This document shows, piece after piece, positions 37,454-46,158 of a stretch of 64,000 bases of DNA. This stretch comes from Gammaproteobacteria bacterium (GTDB taxonomy: Bacteria; Pseudomonadota; Gammaproteobacteria; Pseudomonadales; Azotimanducaceae). Made by a program: the position numbers and the translations under genes. The notes under the pieces were generated by a model. The model was not told the origin of the DNA, made no database searches, and worked only from the letters and a program-made list of their open reading frames with translations. The stretch is taken from positions 176,000 to 239,999 of the forward strand of contig VXLL01000004.1 in the NCBI GenBank assembly GCA_009841615.1. Reading direction: 5' to 3'. Position 1 is the first letter of the stretch. Every line of letters begins with the position of its first letter.

Positions 37454-37532
37454 GACAGTCAGAAACCACACGTTTGAATCCCTCTGTTTATTCAGCCTTG
37501 AGAGGCGGAAGTCGCAAATTATCACTGGCTCG

Positions 37533-38129
37533 GTGATACCAATTCAGTCAACGTCAAAACACACACAAGAGTTTATCACTACTCGAACAGCGAAAGGTTG
37601 GGTGTGTATATCGATATTGGGTGTCTTGTCCTTTGCGCTCGTGTCCGGTACGAGTTGCGCGTTCGTAAATTCTGATCAATCGCTTCGCATTGGTACGCAA
37701 GAACCAGAGTTTCGACTTACCGATTTTGCGGGACACGAAGTAGTCCTAAAGGACGTATTAGCTCAAACAGAATATGTTCTAATAGAATTTTGGGCCTCTT
37801 GGTGCGGACCTTGCGTAGCTAAGATTCCTGACTTAAAGTCCGTCTACTCTCAGTATGACGACGGGATGTTGGAAGTTGTTCCTATTGCTCGTGAAAGGAC
37901 AGTCCTTGAATGGACGGAAGCAACATCCAAATACGATCTTCCATGGATCAACTTAGCGGAAATTGGAGAGTATCACGGAGAAGTAGGCGAAGCCTACGAG
38001 CTGGTTGGACTCCCGTTGAACTACTTAGTACGTCAAGATGGAACCATCATTGCGATAGACATATCAGTTGATACACTTGAAGCTGTCCTAAGCGGACACG
38101 AAAGTATGGGCGAAGATTCGAAAGACTAA
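37533..38129 (+). CDS. Thioredoxin-fold lipoprotein, TlpA-like, short form
   Basis: A 198-residue protein opening with GTG, then a membrane segment and a probable lipobox (LVSGTSC, Cys42). The domain begins IGTQEPEFRLTDFAGHEVVL and has FWASWCGPC at about 86-94. The strand KYDLPWINLAEIGE and the cis-proline in LVGLPLNYL match the C-terminal domains of the two larger relatives. It lacks their N-terminal beta-rich part. Adjacent placement suggests origin by duplication and loss. Thiol-disulfide exchange in the periplasm is inferred; the partner protein is unknown. Confidence 0.78.
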   Translation: MIPIQSTSKHTQEFITTRTAKGWVCISILGVLSFALVSGTSCAFVNSDQSLRIGTQEPEFRLTDFAGHEVVLKDVLAQTEYVLIEFWASWCGPCVAKIPDLKSVYSQYDDGMLEVVPIARERTVLEWTEATSKYDLPWINLAEIGEYHGEVGEAYELVGLPLNYLVRQDGTIIAIDISVDTLEAVLSGHESMGEDSKD

Positions 38130-38251
38130 GCCATGTGTTAGGCTTTCGATACGTCCTCCTCAACGCTAACCACTAAGTAATAAGTGAACTAAAGCTTAAG
38201 CGAGGGTGCAACGATGGAACTTCGATACCAGTTTAGCGAATAGCATCATCA

Positions 38252-38860
38252 ATGTTGGGAGGTAAGAGAACAGATTCACTTCGTGGGACAGCGTTAATCT
38301 TGGCTGCTGGGGCTTCCGTCCGTTTCGGCTCTGATAAGAAAGACATACCATTTGCTAACAAGACGCTTTTGCAGCATACCGTCGAACTGTATTGCACGGT
38401 TTTTCGCAAAGTGCTCGTAGTGGTACGGGCACCAATTAACAAAAAAGTGACCTCGTTTCCTGAAAACGTTGAAACAGTCATTGCCACCGATGCACGTCAT
38501 GGGTTATCGCAAAGCTTGCGGGCTGGAATAGTACACGCGCAAAAGGATCCTTGGATCGTCGTCGGTCTAATGGACATGCCATACGTCAATGTACGAACTC
38601 TTGAGAATCTCGCAGCTCGTATGGAAAGCACGACTGCCGCAATAGTGCGACTTCGATTTAAAGAGCAGTACGGAAATCCAGTCGGGTTCAAGCAAGAATG
38701 TTATTCTCAATTATGTGAGTTGACCGGTGACCAAGGCGCTCGCACGCTCTTTCATACAGGGAAGTTCAGAGTTGAAACACTTGAAGTGGACGATCGAGGG
38801 ATCCTAATTGACATCGATACCCCAGAACAGCTGAACGAATATCGTAGTTCAGACTCCTAA
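38252..38860 (+). CDS. MocA/MobA-like nucleotidyltransferase
   Basis: A 202-residue NTP transferase. The nucleotide-binding signature is LILAAGASVRFGSDKKDIPF; VVGLMDMPYV carries the metal-binding aspartates, and GNPVGFKQECYSQLCELTGDQGAR is the conserved late block. Together with the nearby xdhC this points to MocA (molybdopterin cytidylyltransferase) rather than MobA, but the two cannot be told apart by eye. It is convergent with nadK, with 5 bp between stops. Confidence 0.82.
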   Translation: MLGGKRTDSLRGTALILAAGASVRFGSDKKDIPFANKTLLQHTVELYCTVFRKVLVVVRAPINKKVTSFPENVETVIATDARHGLSQSLRAGIVHAQKDPWIVVGLMDMPYVNVRTLENLAARMESTTAAIVRLRFKEQYGNPVGFKQECYSQLCELTGDQGARTLFHTGKFRVETLEVDDRGILIDIDTPEQLNEYRSSDS

Positions 38861-38865
38861 AAGCA

Positions 38866-39753
38866 CTATCGATTATTTCCCCCAAGCCGAGATCCCCAAT
38901 CTAACTTGCTTCGACAGCTTTCATAGAAGTTGTGAGTAGTCGGATACACGATGTTGAGTCCTTTTGGATTCTTACGAATGTAAACACGATCGTAAGGTTG
39001 AAGAATGAAGGGCTCTTGAGAGTCTGCTGTTACTAGTGGAAAGTCTTCTTCAGAATTCACAAATACGACAATCTCGGAGTCTCCCTTCACAACTAATGGA
39101 CGAGAAGTAAGAGTATGTGGAAACATCGGCACAATCACAATCGCATCTAAAGTCGGATGCATGATCGGACCACCAGCCGAGAGTGCGTACGCAGTGGATC
39201 CCGTTGGGGTGGAAATGATCAATCCATCGGAACGTTGGGAATACACGAACTCCTCGTTGACGTAGAGTGCAAAGTCCATCATTCGAGTGATCGACCCAGA
39301 GTTGACCACTACGTCGTTGAGCGCGATTCCGCGACGAATCAGTTCATCGTCTCGTACGATAGAGTGCTCAAGAAGAAAGTGAACTTCGAGACGATAGCTA
39401 CCTTGTAGCACAGCAAGCAAGCCAGACTCGATGTGATCAGGATAAATGTCGGCAAGAAATCCTAATCGACCTCGGTTGATCCCTAATACTGGGACATCGG
39501 TGTCCACCAAATCTTTGGCAATTCCTAGGATGCTACCATCGCCACCAACAACAATGACTAAATCACAATCATGTAGTTCGGTGCGTCGAACAACCTTGCC
39601 ATCGTCCCCAGCGATCAAAGAAGCAGTCTGTTCCTCAATAACTATATCCCTGTCACTCTTTTGTAGAACGTCAACAACTTGATCTAAGGAATCAGTGATC
39701 ACAGGTTTGTCTAACCGACCAATAATTCCGACTCTTTGAAAATCAGCGAACAT
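38866..39753 (-). CDS. nadK: NAD kinase
   Basis: A 295-residue enzyme phosphorylating NAD to NADP. The diagnostic GGDGS lies in VIVVGGDGSILG near residue 69. INRGRLGFLADI, ALNDVVVNSG and DGLIISTPTGSTAYALSAGGP are the family blocks. The ATG at 39753 is chosen because MFADFQRVGIIGR matches normal NadK starts; a frame start at 39798 adds fifteen unrelated residues. A hairpin (GGTTGT 39783-39788, ACAACC 39795-39800) lies just upstream in the leader. Confidence 0.95.
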   Translation of the reverse strand: MFADFQRVGIIGRLDKPVITDSLDQVVDVLQKSDRDIVIEEQTASLIAGDDGKVVRRTELHDCDLVIVVGGDGSILGIAKDLVDTDVPVLGINRGRLGFLADIYPDHIESGLLAVLQGSYRLEVHFLLEHSIVRDDELIRRGIALNDVVVNSGSITRMMDFALYVNEEFVYSQRSDGLIISTPTGSTAYALSAGGPIMHPTLDAIVIVPMFPHTLTSRPLVVKGDSEIVVFVNSEEDFPLVTADSQEPFILQPYDRVYIRKNPKGLNIVYPTTHNFYESCRSKLDWGSRLGGNNR

Positions 39754-39840
39754 TTCCGGGACAACTAGACACCTAATACCCTGGTTGTGTCGAAACAACC
39801 AAGATCACGAGTTTTATATGCTCTTTTGTATATAATTTTT

Positions 39841-39872
39841 TTGATCCTAGAGTAGTATGTTTGCTATACTAC
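39841..39872 (+). promoter_or_regulatory. Promoter with overlapping inverted repeat, upstream of the zinc-ribbon gene
   Basis: TTGATC (39841-39846) is 18 bp from TATACT (39865-39870). The perfect inverted repeat GTAGTAT (39852-39858) / ATACTAC (39866-39872), with a 7-bp centre, covers the -10 and spacer, as an operator would. The region also faces nadK on the other strand. The regulator is unknown. Confidence 0.45.
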
Positions 39873-39946
39873 AAACCAATGTATCAACTCTGTTTACGTA
39901 CTACACCAAATTTAGAACATCGAAACTGACTGAGGATTAAAAACCA

Positions 39947-40165
39947 ATGGACAAGAAACCGGTGAGTCCAAAGTGTCCTGGTTGTGGCGTAGCTGGAATC
40001 GAACATTTTGTTAGTAAAGAAAGTACCTCGCGAAGCCGCTATCGTGAACCTTGGTTTTTTGTGATTTACTGTGACCAGTGTGGTCATGTCTATAACGTGA
40101 TCGCGAAACATGTCTTCGCACAAACCGCGACCCGAGTGGTGTTACCAAATGAGAGTCTCGAGTAA
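39947..40165 (+). CDS. Small zinc-ribbon protein of unknown function
   Basis: A 72-residue protein with two CxxC knuckles, CPGC (C10, C13) and CDQC (C42, C45), spaced as in a zinc ribbon. GAGG lies upstream of the ATG. The middle segment SRYREPWFFVIYCDQCGHVYNV (C-terminal half) resembles small conserved hypothetical proteins found across gammaproteobacteria. A nucleic acid or protein-binding role would be a guess. It has its own promoter candidate with an operator-like repeat. Confidence 0.72.
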   Translation: MDKKPVSPKCPGCGVAGIEHFVSKESTSRSRYREPWFFVIYCDQCGHVYNVIAKHVFAQTATRVVLPNESLE

Positions 40166-40175
40166 GCTCATCATG

Positions 40176-41051
40176 CTACGCATACCCGATGTAATGTTCG
40201 AGATTCTCCAATTCGTGCATGAGATGATCCCATGAATCTGCTACGTAGTATATGGGTTGGATGTGATCGATTTCAAATCCACGGTCGCTGGAAGCCACCG
40301 ACAGTCTTTCGTGTTTGGCTTCTTGGTACTTAGCCGCTTCTGATACCGACGAGAGCAGACCCGCGCCGTAGATTTTGTGATTGGGTCCAATCAAACCGTA
40401 CTCCACGGTCCACCAATGAAAACGCGCTACACGTCGCGCCGGTGATGGCGGACTATTTTCGGCTATCTGCTTCGCTTCTTCCACTGCTTGAGTCGCTTCC
40501 TCTAATATTTGTCGATCAGAAACCTCATCGGCTAATAGCTCGGCGATGTGCTTTTGAGCATGGTATAGTTGCATATCTATTTCGTTTAATTGGGTGTTTG
40601 CACCGAGTTCGCCTAGTCGTTGGAGAAACTCCCGATACTCTGCACTGTGAAGCATCGGCAGATGGCCGGCTGCCTCGTGAATAATATCTGGGATGGGCGT
40701 GTAGCCTAATTGACTTCGGGAGCGAATGGGCTTCGAGATTGGAAGAATGGAATTTGCTTGCAACAGCATAAAGATGTCTGGTGGTATAAAACCGTCCACG
40801 ACGATTGCACTCCACCCCCATCGTCCGAGTGCTTCTTGAACCATTTCTAACGATGGGATTGCAGACTTGGTCATTCCAGTGCTGACAAAAGACTCTTTGT
40901 AATTCACCGCGGTGTGTCCAACCAATACTTCTTCGAGCGCTTCAGTCGCTAATCTCCAAGTTTCGTGGTCTTCCAGAGTGTACTCGGAATATTTCTGGTC
41001 GACGCCGAAAGTATCAATCGCTTCTTTAACATCACTTTCAAGTGTAATCAC
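40176..41051 (-). CDS. Aromatic amino acid hydroxylase (phenylalanine 4-monooxygenase-like)
   Basis: A 291-residue non-heme iron, pterin-dependent hydroxylase. The iron ligands are visible: His125 and His130 in DIIHEAAGH and Glu217 in FHWWTVEYGL. SRSQLGYTPIPD and GLIGPNHKIYGAGLLSSVSE are family blocks. Phenylalanine to tyrosine is the commonest bacterial activity; tryptophan hydroxylation cannot be excluded. The usual N-terminal regulatory ACT domain is absent, as in bacteria. No pterin-4a-carbinolamine dehydratase (phhB) lies next to it. FolE at 29851 could supply the pterin precursor. Confidence 0.9.
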   Translation of the reverse strand: MITLESDVKEAIDTFGVDQKYSEYTLEDHETWRLATEALEEVLVGHTAVNYKESFVSTGMTKSAIPSLEMVQEALGRWGWSAIVVDGFIPPDIFMLLQANSILPISKPIRSRSQLGYTPIPDIIHEAAGHLPMLHSAEYREFLQRLGELGANTQLNEIDMQLYHAQKHIAELLADEVSDRQILEEATQAVEEAKQIAENSPPSPARRVARFHWWTVEYGLIGPNHKIYGAGLLSSVSEAAKYQEAKHERLSVASSDRGFEIDHIQPIYYVADSWDHLMHELENLEHYIGYA

Positions 41052-41181
41052 AAAAGTCTCCTAATATCTACAATGAACATGAGCTTTCTGCTGTATACCA
41101 TCGTTCGGATGCGACGCATTGATTGTTAATCGCTCCTTTCAAGCTCAAATCAAACTCAACCATTTAGTATAAGGCAAAACC

Positions 41182-42945
41182 GTGAATTCCATCACTGATC
41201 GCTTTTCTCGCCGCGCACTGACTACATTCGTGGTTTTTGCTTCGTTAATGATTTTATCGTTATTCGCCGGTCTGAACCTATCTCCAAAATGGCTAATTTC
41301 GACCACGGTTCTCGATGTTCAAGAAAACGAAGGTGGCGAACTCTATTACATGTATAAGAAAGAGAAGAAATTCTTTCAACCGAAAGCTGAAGATCGATCG
41401 GTTTTGTTTGCGTTACCCGAAAACTTTTCCGGCGAGCTTGAAATACTCAGAGAATATGTCGTTGTAGAAATAGATGGTGGAACGCTCGAATATCGAGAAC
41501 TACTCGCACAAAAACATTGGGGATTCTGGTCCCTCTTACCGGCTTTTTGTGCCGTGTTTTTATGTTGGCTCACGCGTGAACCGATCACCGCATTACTGGG
41601 TGGAATCGTATCCGGTGCTCTTTTACTCGGCTTCTATGATCTAACAGGCGAGGTACTCGTGCCTACGATAGGGACAACCGATACCGCCGCCATCTTGATT
41701 TTGTACCTCTGGTTTCTCGGCGGTCTGCTGGGAGTTTGGTCCAAGTCTGGTGCGGCCCTTGCATTTGCAGAGTGGATGACCCATCACGTTGTGAGAGGAC
41801 CTCGATCAGCTAAGTTGGTGGCATGGTTTTTAGGGGTCGTATTCTTTCAAGGTGGTACCGTCAGTACGGTTCTCGTCGGAACCACGGTGAAACCGATCGC
41901 TGACAAGGAGAAGATTAGTCACGAAGAACTTGCGTACATCGTAGACTCTACTGCTTCACCTATCGCATCGCAACTTGCTTTTAACGCCTGGCCTGGATAT
42001 GTGCAAGTCTTTATTTTCATTCCTGGGGTCGCGTTTCTTGCGACGGAGCAAGACCGAGTAGCGTTTTTCTTTGCAAGCGTACCCTTTTGCTTCTATGCAA
42101 TCTTCGCAGTGCTTGGGACATTCCTTCTGAGTATAGAAAAACCTCTGTATTTAGGAAAGCGCATGCGAGAGGCAATGAACCGTTCTAGGACCACAGGGAA
42201 ACTAGATAGTGATGACGCAGTTCCTCTCGCAGCCCCTGAACTACAAGACACTGTCATACCGAAGGGATATTCCCCGCATCTGCTAGAGTTTATTGTCCCG
42301 TTGGTATTACTCATTGCTATAGCAATCGGTACGTTTGTTTATTTCGGATCACCGAATGTTCAGTGGGCGTTTGGCATTGCCTTACTGGTTGCCGCCGGTA
42401 CCTCGTTAGCCCGTGGTATGACGATTAAAGAACTGATCGATGGAGTTAGTACGGGGATGAAGAGCCTCTTGATCGGTTCATTGATTTTGATGCTTGCGAT
42501 TACCATTGGTGCCGTGAGCAAGCAGGCTGGAGGTGGAACCTACCTCGTAGCTCTTCTTGGCGACGCTTTACCTTGGTATTTATTACCAGTCCTACTACAA
42601 CTCATGACAATGACAATTGCATTCTCAACCGGGACCAGCTGGGGCACCTATGCTGTAGCGTTTCCATTAGCAATGCCGTTAGCATGGGCAATAGCGAACG
42701 GTCAAGACTTAGCGCATCCATGGTTCTTTATGACTCTTTGTTTTGCCTCAGTCATGGACGGTAGTGTCTATGGTGATCAGTGCTCTCCAATATCGGATAC
42801 CACAGTTCTAAGTTCGATGTGTACGGGATGCGATCTGATGGATCACGTTCGAACACAAATCCCACAAGCTACCTTTGCTGCTATGCTCGCGGCAATTGCG
42901 TGGACGGTACTCGCGTTTTTTGCAGGTGTAGGATTTGGCGGCTAA
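41182..42945 (+). CDS. NhaC family Na+/H+ antiporter-like transporter
   Basis: A 587-residue inner-membrane protein with many hydrophobic segments. The first membrane helix (about 14-32) is followed by a periplasmic loop of about 85 residues, then at least ten more helices. NhaC-family blocks include FFQGGTVSTVLVGTTVKPIADK, STASPIASQLAFNAWPGYVQ and the late FSTGTSWGTYAVAFPLAMPL, followed by MDGSVYGDQCSPISDTTVLS. Sodium/proton or amino acid exchange is inferred. The GTG start has AAGG seven bases upstream. Confidence 0.88.
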   Translation: MNSITDRFSRRALTTFVVFASLMILSLFAGLNLSPKWLISTTVLDVQENEGGELYYMYKKEKKFFQPKAEDRSVLFALPENFSGELEILREYVVVEIDGGTLEYRELLAQKHWGFWSLLPAFCAVFLCWLTREPITALLGGIVSGALLLGFYDLTGEVLVPTIGTTDTAAILILYLWFLGGLLGVWSKSGAALAFAEWMTHHVVRGPRSAKLVAWFLGVVFFQGGTVSTVLVGTTVKPIADKEKISHEELAYIVDSTASPIASQLAFNAWPGYVQVFIFIPGVAFLATEQDRVAFFFASVPFCFYAIFAVLGTFLLSIEKPLYLGKRMREAMNRSRTTGKLDSDDAVPLAAPELQDTVIPKGYSPHLLEFIVPLVLLIAIAIGTFVYFGSPNVQWAFGIALLVAAGTSLARGMTIKELIDGVSTGMKSLLIGSLILMLAITIGAVSKQAGGGTYLVALLGDALPWYLLPVLLQLMTMTIAFSTGTSWGTYAVAFPLAMPLAWAIANGQDLAHPWFFMTLCFASVMDGSVYGDQCSPISDTTVLSSMCTGCDLMDHVRTQIPQATFAAMLAAIAWTVLAFFAGVGFGG

Positions 42946-43142
42946 CCAACACCCTTCGGGCTGAGAGAACCACTTGCAGCCATGTTCGATTATGGTCGTG
43001 GCGGACAAGTAATTAGTCGCGTGTGTCTTGGATCTTATTTGGTTCAATTCATAACTGAGCGTCGCACACTCATACTCACAGAAAACATAGGGACTATAGG
43101 TACGTTTCTTTGCGGATTAAATACTTCTAAGATCAGGTCTGG

Positions 43143-44051
43143 ATGGGTATGACAGATTTAGTGTTATGGGTGTTTTCCGATGGAAGAAAGGGGCACGAAA
43201 AACAAGCTGTTGGTCTAATACAAGCTATAGAAAGTTTGATAGAGAACAGTGTCGAAGTACACCGAATTGCAGTTGGTACACCCGTAAAGAGGTTGTCAGA
43301 ATTGCCAAAACCCTCCCTAGTTCTTGGAGCGGGCAATGCTACGCACTTACCTATGTTGATGACGAAGGTACTCTTTAAAGTACCTTGCGTCGTACTGATG
43401 AAACCCTCTCTTCCGACTATTTTTTTTGATCTGGTTCTTGTACCGCATCATGATGTTTGTTCGAATTTCGGCAACGTCCACACAACTAGGGGAGTGCTCT
43501 CCCCTATTCCCGATGTAAGCGCTAATCCCACGCAAGGCGTGATTTTGCTCGGTGGAATTAGTCGACACTTCCATTGGGACTCGGAATCTGTCCTCGACAC
43601 GGTTGCGAACATATGCGTGGCTTCTCCACACAAACACTGGACCATCTGTGATTCACCGAGAAGCCCCACTAACTTATTGAACGGGCTTGACAATCCATCT
43701 AACGTAACCACTCGTCAATGGCGAACTACCAGTGAGTCTTTTATTACTGATTTACTCAATTCGAGCTCTGAAACTTGGGTGACTTGCGATTCCGCGACGA
43801 TGCTCTATGAAGCACTCAATACCGGAGCACCCGTAGGAGTTATCGAATTGCTGTCTAAACGGAAAAACAACAAACTCGCACGAGGTATCCAAGATTTAGT
43901 GAAACATCAGCAAGTGAGTTTGTCGAGCGAGGGTTATTCGATAGGAAAGGACCTGTCATTGACGTCCCCAGGTCAGGAAACGCGTAGATGTGCAAGACTT
44001 TGCCTAAATCTACTTAAACTTAAAAAATGTCATACAATTGTTACACTATAA
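43143..44051 (+). CDS. ELM1-like family protein (mitochondrial fission ELM1 / DUF1022)
   Basis: A 302-residue protein with the ELM1-family opening VLWVFSDGRKGHEKQAVGLI and the glycosyltransferase-B-like blocks VLGAGNATHLPML, LVPHHDVCS and LLGGISRHFHWD. Near the end are VTCDSATMLYEALNTGAPVGV, typical of GT-B nucleotide-sugar sites. Bacterial members are predicted glycosyltransferase-like proteins of unknown substrate, often in envelope-sugar loci. The start may be the ATG at 43143 or the one two codons later. It stands alone on the plus strand after the antiporter. Confidence 0.82.
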   Translation: MGMTDLVLWVFSDGRKGHEKQAVGLIQAIESLIENSVEVHRIAVGTPVKRLSELPKPSLVLGAGNATHLPMLMTKVLFKVPCVVLMKPSLPTIFFDLVLVPHHDVCSNFGNVHTTRGVLSPIPDVSANPTQGVILLGGISRHFHWDSESVLDTVANICVASPHKHWTICDSPRSPTNLLNGLDNPSNVTTRQWRTTSESFITDLLNSSSETWVTCDSATMLYEALNTGAPVGVIELLSKRKNNKLARGIQDLVKHQQVSLSSEGYSIGKDLSLTSPGQETRRCARLCLNLLKLKKCHTIVTL

Positions 44052-44091
44052 AGACAGTTTTTAGGTATTTCGCATCTTAGAGAGACTCATT

Positions 44092-44523
44092 ATGAAAAAC
44101 AGGACTCAAATTTCTTACACACTTTGTGGTGCCTTGGTACCCTTTCTCTTTGCTTCAGTAAATGCCGAAGAGGTTGCTGCTCACAGTATGGACGTGAGCG
44201 ACAAGATTCTCCTAATGGACACTATAAACGTTACCTCAAATAAGGATATTGCCGAAGAAGACGAAACTTCAGGCGACCCCGAGGTGGATGAAGTTTTGAA
44301 TTTAGTCGATAGTTTGATGTCGTTATCGGACGAGTCTACTGATGAATCAACTTCGGTAGAATCGGACGAAGTGTCCGATAGTGAATCCAAAGGAGCGACT
44401 GTTCAATCAGCTATCACTGATCAGAAGACGGACAAAGTACATACATCAGACTCGAATCCTTCCAAACCACAAAAGACTGAATCCAAAACAGTTTCTGATC
44501 AAAAAACTAACGACACAGAGTAA
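44092..44523 (+). CDS. Exported acidic low-complexity protein of unknown function
   Basis: A 143-residue protein with a signal peptide (ISYTLCGALVPFLFASVNAE) and a mature part dominated by Ser, Asp, Glu, Thr and Lys. Examples are SLMSLSDESTDESTSVESDE and KTESKTVSDQKTNDTE. No domain was recognised. The mature chain is probably disordered; its acidic character would allow cation binding. A ribosome site (AGAG) precedes the ATG. It lies upstream of the tRNA pair and the calcium-binding EF-hand genes, on the same strand as the latter. Confidence 0.65.
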   Translation: MKNRTQISYTLCGALVPFLFASVNAEEVAAHSMDVSDKILLMDTINVTSNKDIAEEDETSGDPEVDEVLNLVDSLMSLSDESTDESTSVESDEVSDSESKGATVQSAITDQKTDKVHTSDSNPSKPQKTESKTVSDQKTNDTE

Positions 44524-44962
44524 TTAAAGAACTGTCAAGTTAGCCAAGTCTGACTGTTCATCGCTCTCTCGCAGACTGCGAGCGATGGGTACTCGCTCAC
44601 ATGTGCCTCTCTCTCCGAAGAGCATGGCGCTATCGTTTGAACACACGCGAATACACGCAGCTTTTGGATTACAGAGCGAACACCTTCTCAATTGCTGAGC
44701 TGGTAAAGCGTCAAATCACGTTCGTTTAACTCAAGAATAGATCCCACGTCGGCAGCTGTCAGTATGCAACTGGGATAGGTTTATCGACAGTGAGGAGAGT
44801 TGAGGACCGTTGAAAGATATATAGAGATTGACGCACGTTGCGGCAATTTCGAGCAACGGTGAAAACTAGCGACGTTTATACGTTCTCAATCTAAAACAAC
44901 GTTAAGAATCTATTGTAAATATTACGTGCCTGTGATTCTGTACGTCCATACGCAAAGCAAAA
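44524..44962. other. Gene-free region before the tRNA pair
   Basis: About 440 bp with no supported gene. It holds the hairpin at 44559-44587. The rest is AT-rich without repeats or integrase remnants. It lies on the 3' side of tRNA-Asp. Confidence 0.5.
44559..44587 (+). terminator. Hairpin after the acidic exported protein gene
   Basis: CATCGCTC (44559-44566) pairs with GAGCGATG (44580-44587), and an alternative stem CGCAG/CTGCG (44570-44580) overlaps it. No T-run follows, so it is a weak terminator candidate for the gene ending at 44523. Confidence 0.4.
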
Positions 44963-45040
44963 TGGCGGAGCGGACGGGGCTCGAACCCGCGACCCCTAGC
45001 GTGACAGGCTAGTATTCTAAACCAACTGAACTACCGCTCC
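44963..45040 (-). tRNA. tRNA-Asp (GTC)
   Basis: On the minus strand the acceptor GGAGCGG pairs with CCGCTCC, with discriminator G and an encoded CCA. The anticodon loop CTGTCAC gives GTC (Asp). The T-arm GCGGGTTCGAGCCCCGT is intact. The D-loop has GGTTTAG, one T more than common gammaproteobacterial tRNA-Asp. It lies 12 bp after tRNA-Val, a common Val-Asp operon. Confidence 0.96.
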
Positions 45041-45052
45041 GAGGACTCTCTC

Positions 45053-45129
45053 TGGTGGGTGTTGTAGGGATCGAACCTACGACCTATGGCTTGTAAGGCC
45101 ATCGCTCTCCCGAACTGAGCTAAACACCC
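45053..45129 (-). tRNA. tRNA-Val (TAC)
   Basis: The minus strand starts GGGTGTTTAGCTCAGTT and ends AACACCC-A-CCA. The anticodon loop CTTACAA gives TAC (Val). The T-arm GTAGGTTCGATCCCTAC pairs fully. It is the first gene of the pair with tRNA-Asp. Confidence 0.96.
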
Positions 45130-45305
45130 ATGAAGAAAGATCATAATTTTAAGTTCGCGCTATTGAGTGTCAAGACTCTAGTTCACTCCTCACTAGCGAG
45201 ACTGAATGTCGTGCACGGATAGATCACCGAATATGCAGGATAGCAGCGTCGATTTCGTATAAAGAGGTAAAATCGTATCCCGCTTGTACATAGAGGATTA
45301 CTTAC

Positions 45306-45977
45306 ATGAAAAAAGCACTCATTCTTGTTATATCGTTCATATTGCTTACCTCCGTGTCTTCGTACGCCCAACGTAGTTCGACTAACACTTGGGCAGGTTA
45401 TAGTTTGAACCAACTTGAAACCTTTTCGAGTAATGTGTTTGAGTTGCTCGACTCGGATAAAAATGGTTCGATCACGTTAGACGAAATTGATCTTATGAAA
45501 GAAGAATCTGAAGAACCCTTGAGTGAGGAAGAGTTAGCGCTTCAACGAAGACGAATGAACTTAATCAGTAGTTACTTTTGGACTGAAGAAGAAATTAACA
45601 CGTTCGAAGTTGCTGACACTAACGGCGACGGTTCCTTGAACCGAGATGAGTACGACAATCTTGAATCTAGCGTCCGGACTCGCATTTTGGAACTAGGCAT
45701 TGAGTCTCTTGATACGGATCAGAACGGCAGTGTTGAAGCGAAGGAATTTAGTGCACATTTAGAGAGTTTCAACGAGTGGGACAACGATGGTAATGGCACA
45801 ATTGATCGTGCAGAAATGCGAGAAATTTCAAATCGTAGGTTTCACACGGATATCCGTAGCCGATGGACCGCAGGTGACAGTCTCGTTGGAGAAGAGCGCC
45901 GTCGTTTAGTCTTCGAACGCGAATTGCGCGCTACTGAACGTCAACTACCCGCTGCTTCAGAGCGCAAAAAAGACTGA
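45306..45977 (+). CDS. Exported EF-hand protein, type A
   Basis: A 223-residue protein with a signal peptide (LILVISFILLTSVSSYA) and four EF-hand-like loops: DSDKNGSITLDE, DTNGDGSLNRDE, DTDQNGSVEAKE and DNDGNGTIDRAE, each with the calcium-ligand spacing. Loops 1-2 and 3-4 form two pairs. A charged tail (ERRRLVFERELRATERQLP) ends the protein. GAGG lies nine bases before the ATG. It is the first of three tandem relatives; its layout matches the N-terminal half of the third (47198-48415). Periplasmic or extracellular calcium binding is inferred. Confidence 0.85.
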   Translation: MKKALILVISFILLTSVSSYAQRSSTNTWAGYSLNQLETFSSNVFELLDSDKNGSITLDEIDLMKEESEEPLSEEELALQRRRMNLISSYFWTEEEINTFEVADTNGDGSLNRDEYDNLESSVRTRILELGIESLDTDQNGSVEAKEFSAHLESFNEWDNDGNGTIDRAEMREISNRRFHTDIRSRWTAGDSLVGEERRRLVFERELRATERQLPAASERKKD

Positions 45978-46158
45978 CAAGACGCTTACGATTGACGATT
46001 TGTACTGTTTTCTGAACCAAGTACAGCCCACTTAAACTAGCCGTCATCAGATAATTAGTTTGTCATTTCTTTCGCAAGACTGAATCGTCAATTCTCGCGG
46101 GATTTTCAGTGTGGTTGCGTAACAGTAACACAGAAGGTTTACTACCAGGACAAGCCAA

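Noticed and set aside
42946..43010. A CTTCGGGCTGAGAGAACC stretch that recalls part of a TPP riboswitch, after the antiporter gene
   Set aside because: The other required conserved segments and pairings of the aptamer are missing, and the downstream gene (ELM1-like) has no thiamine link.
44963..45129. tRNA pair as an integration site for a genomic island
   Set aside because: No integrase or direct repeat of a tRNA 3' end was seen nearby; both tRNAs are complete and the flanks are ordinary.
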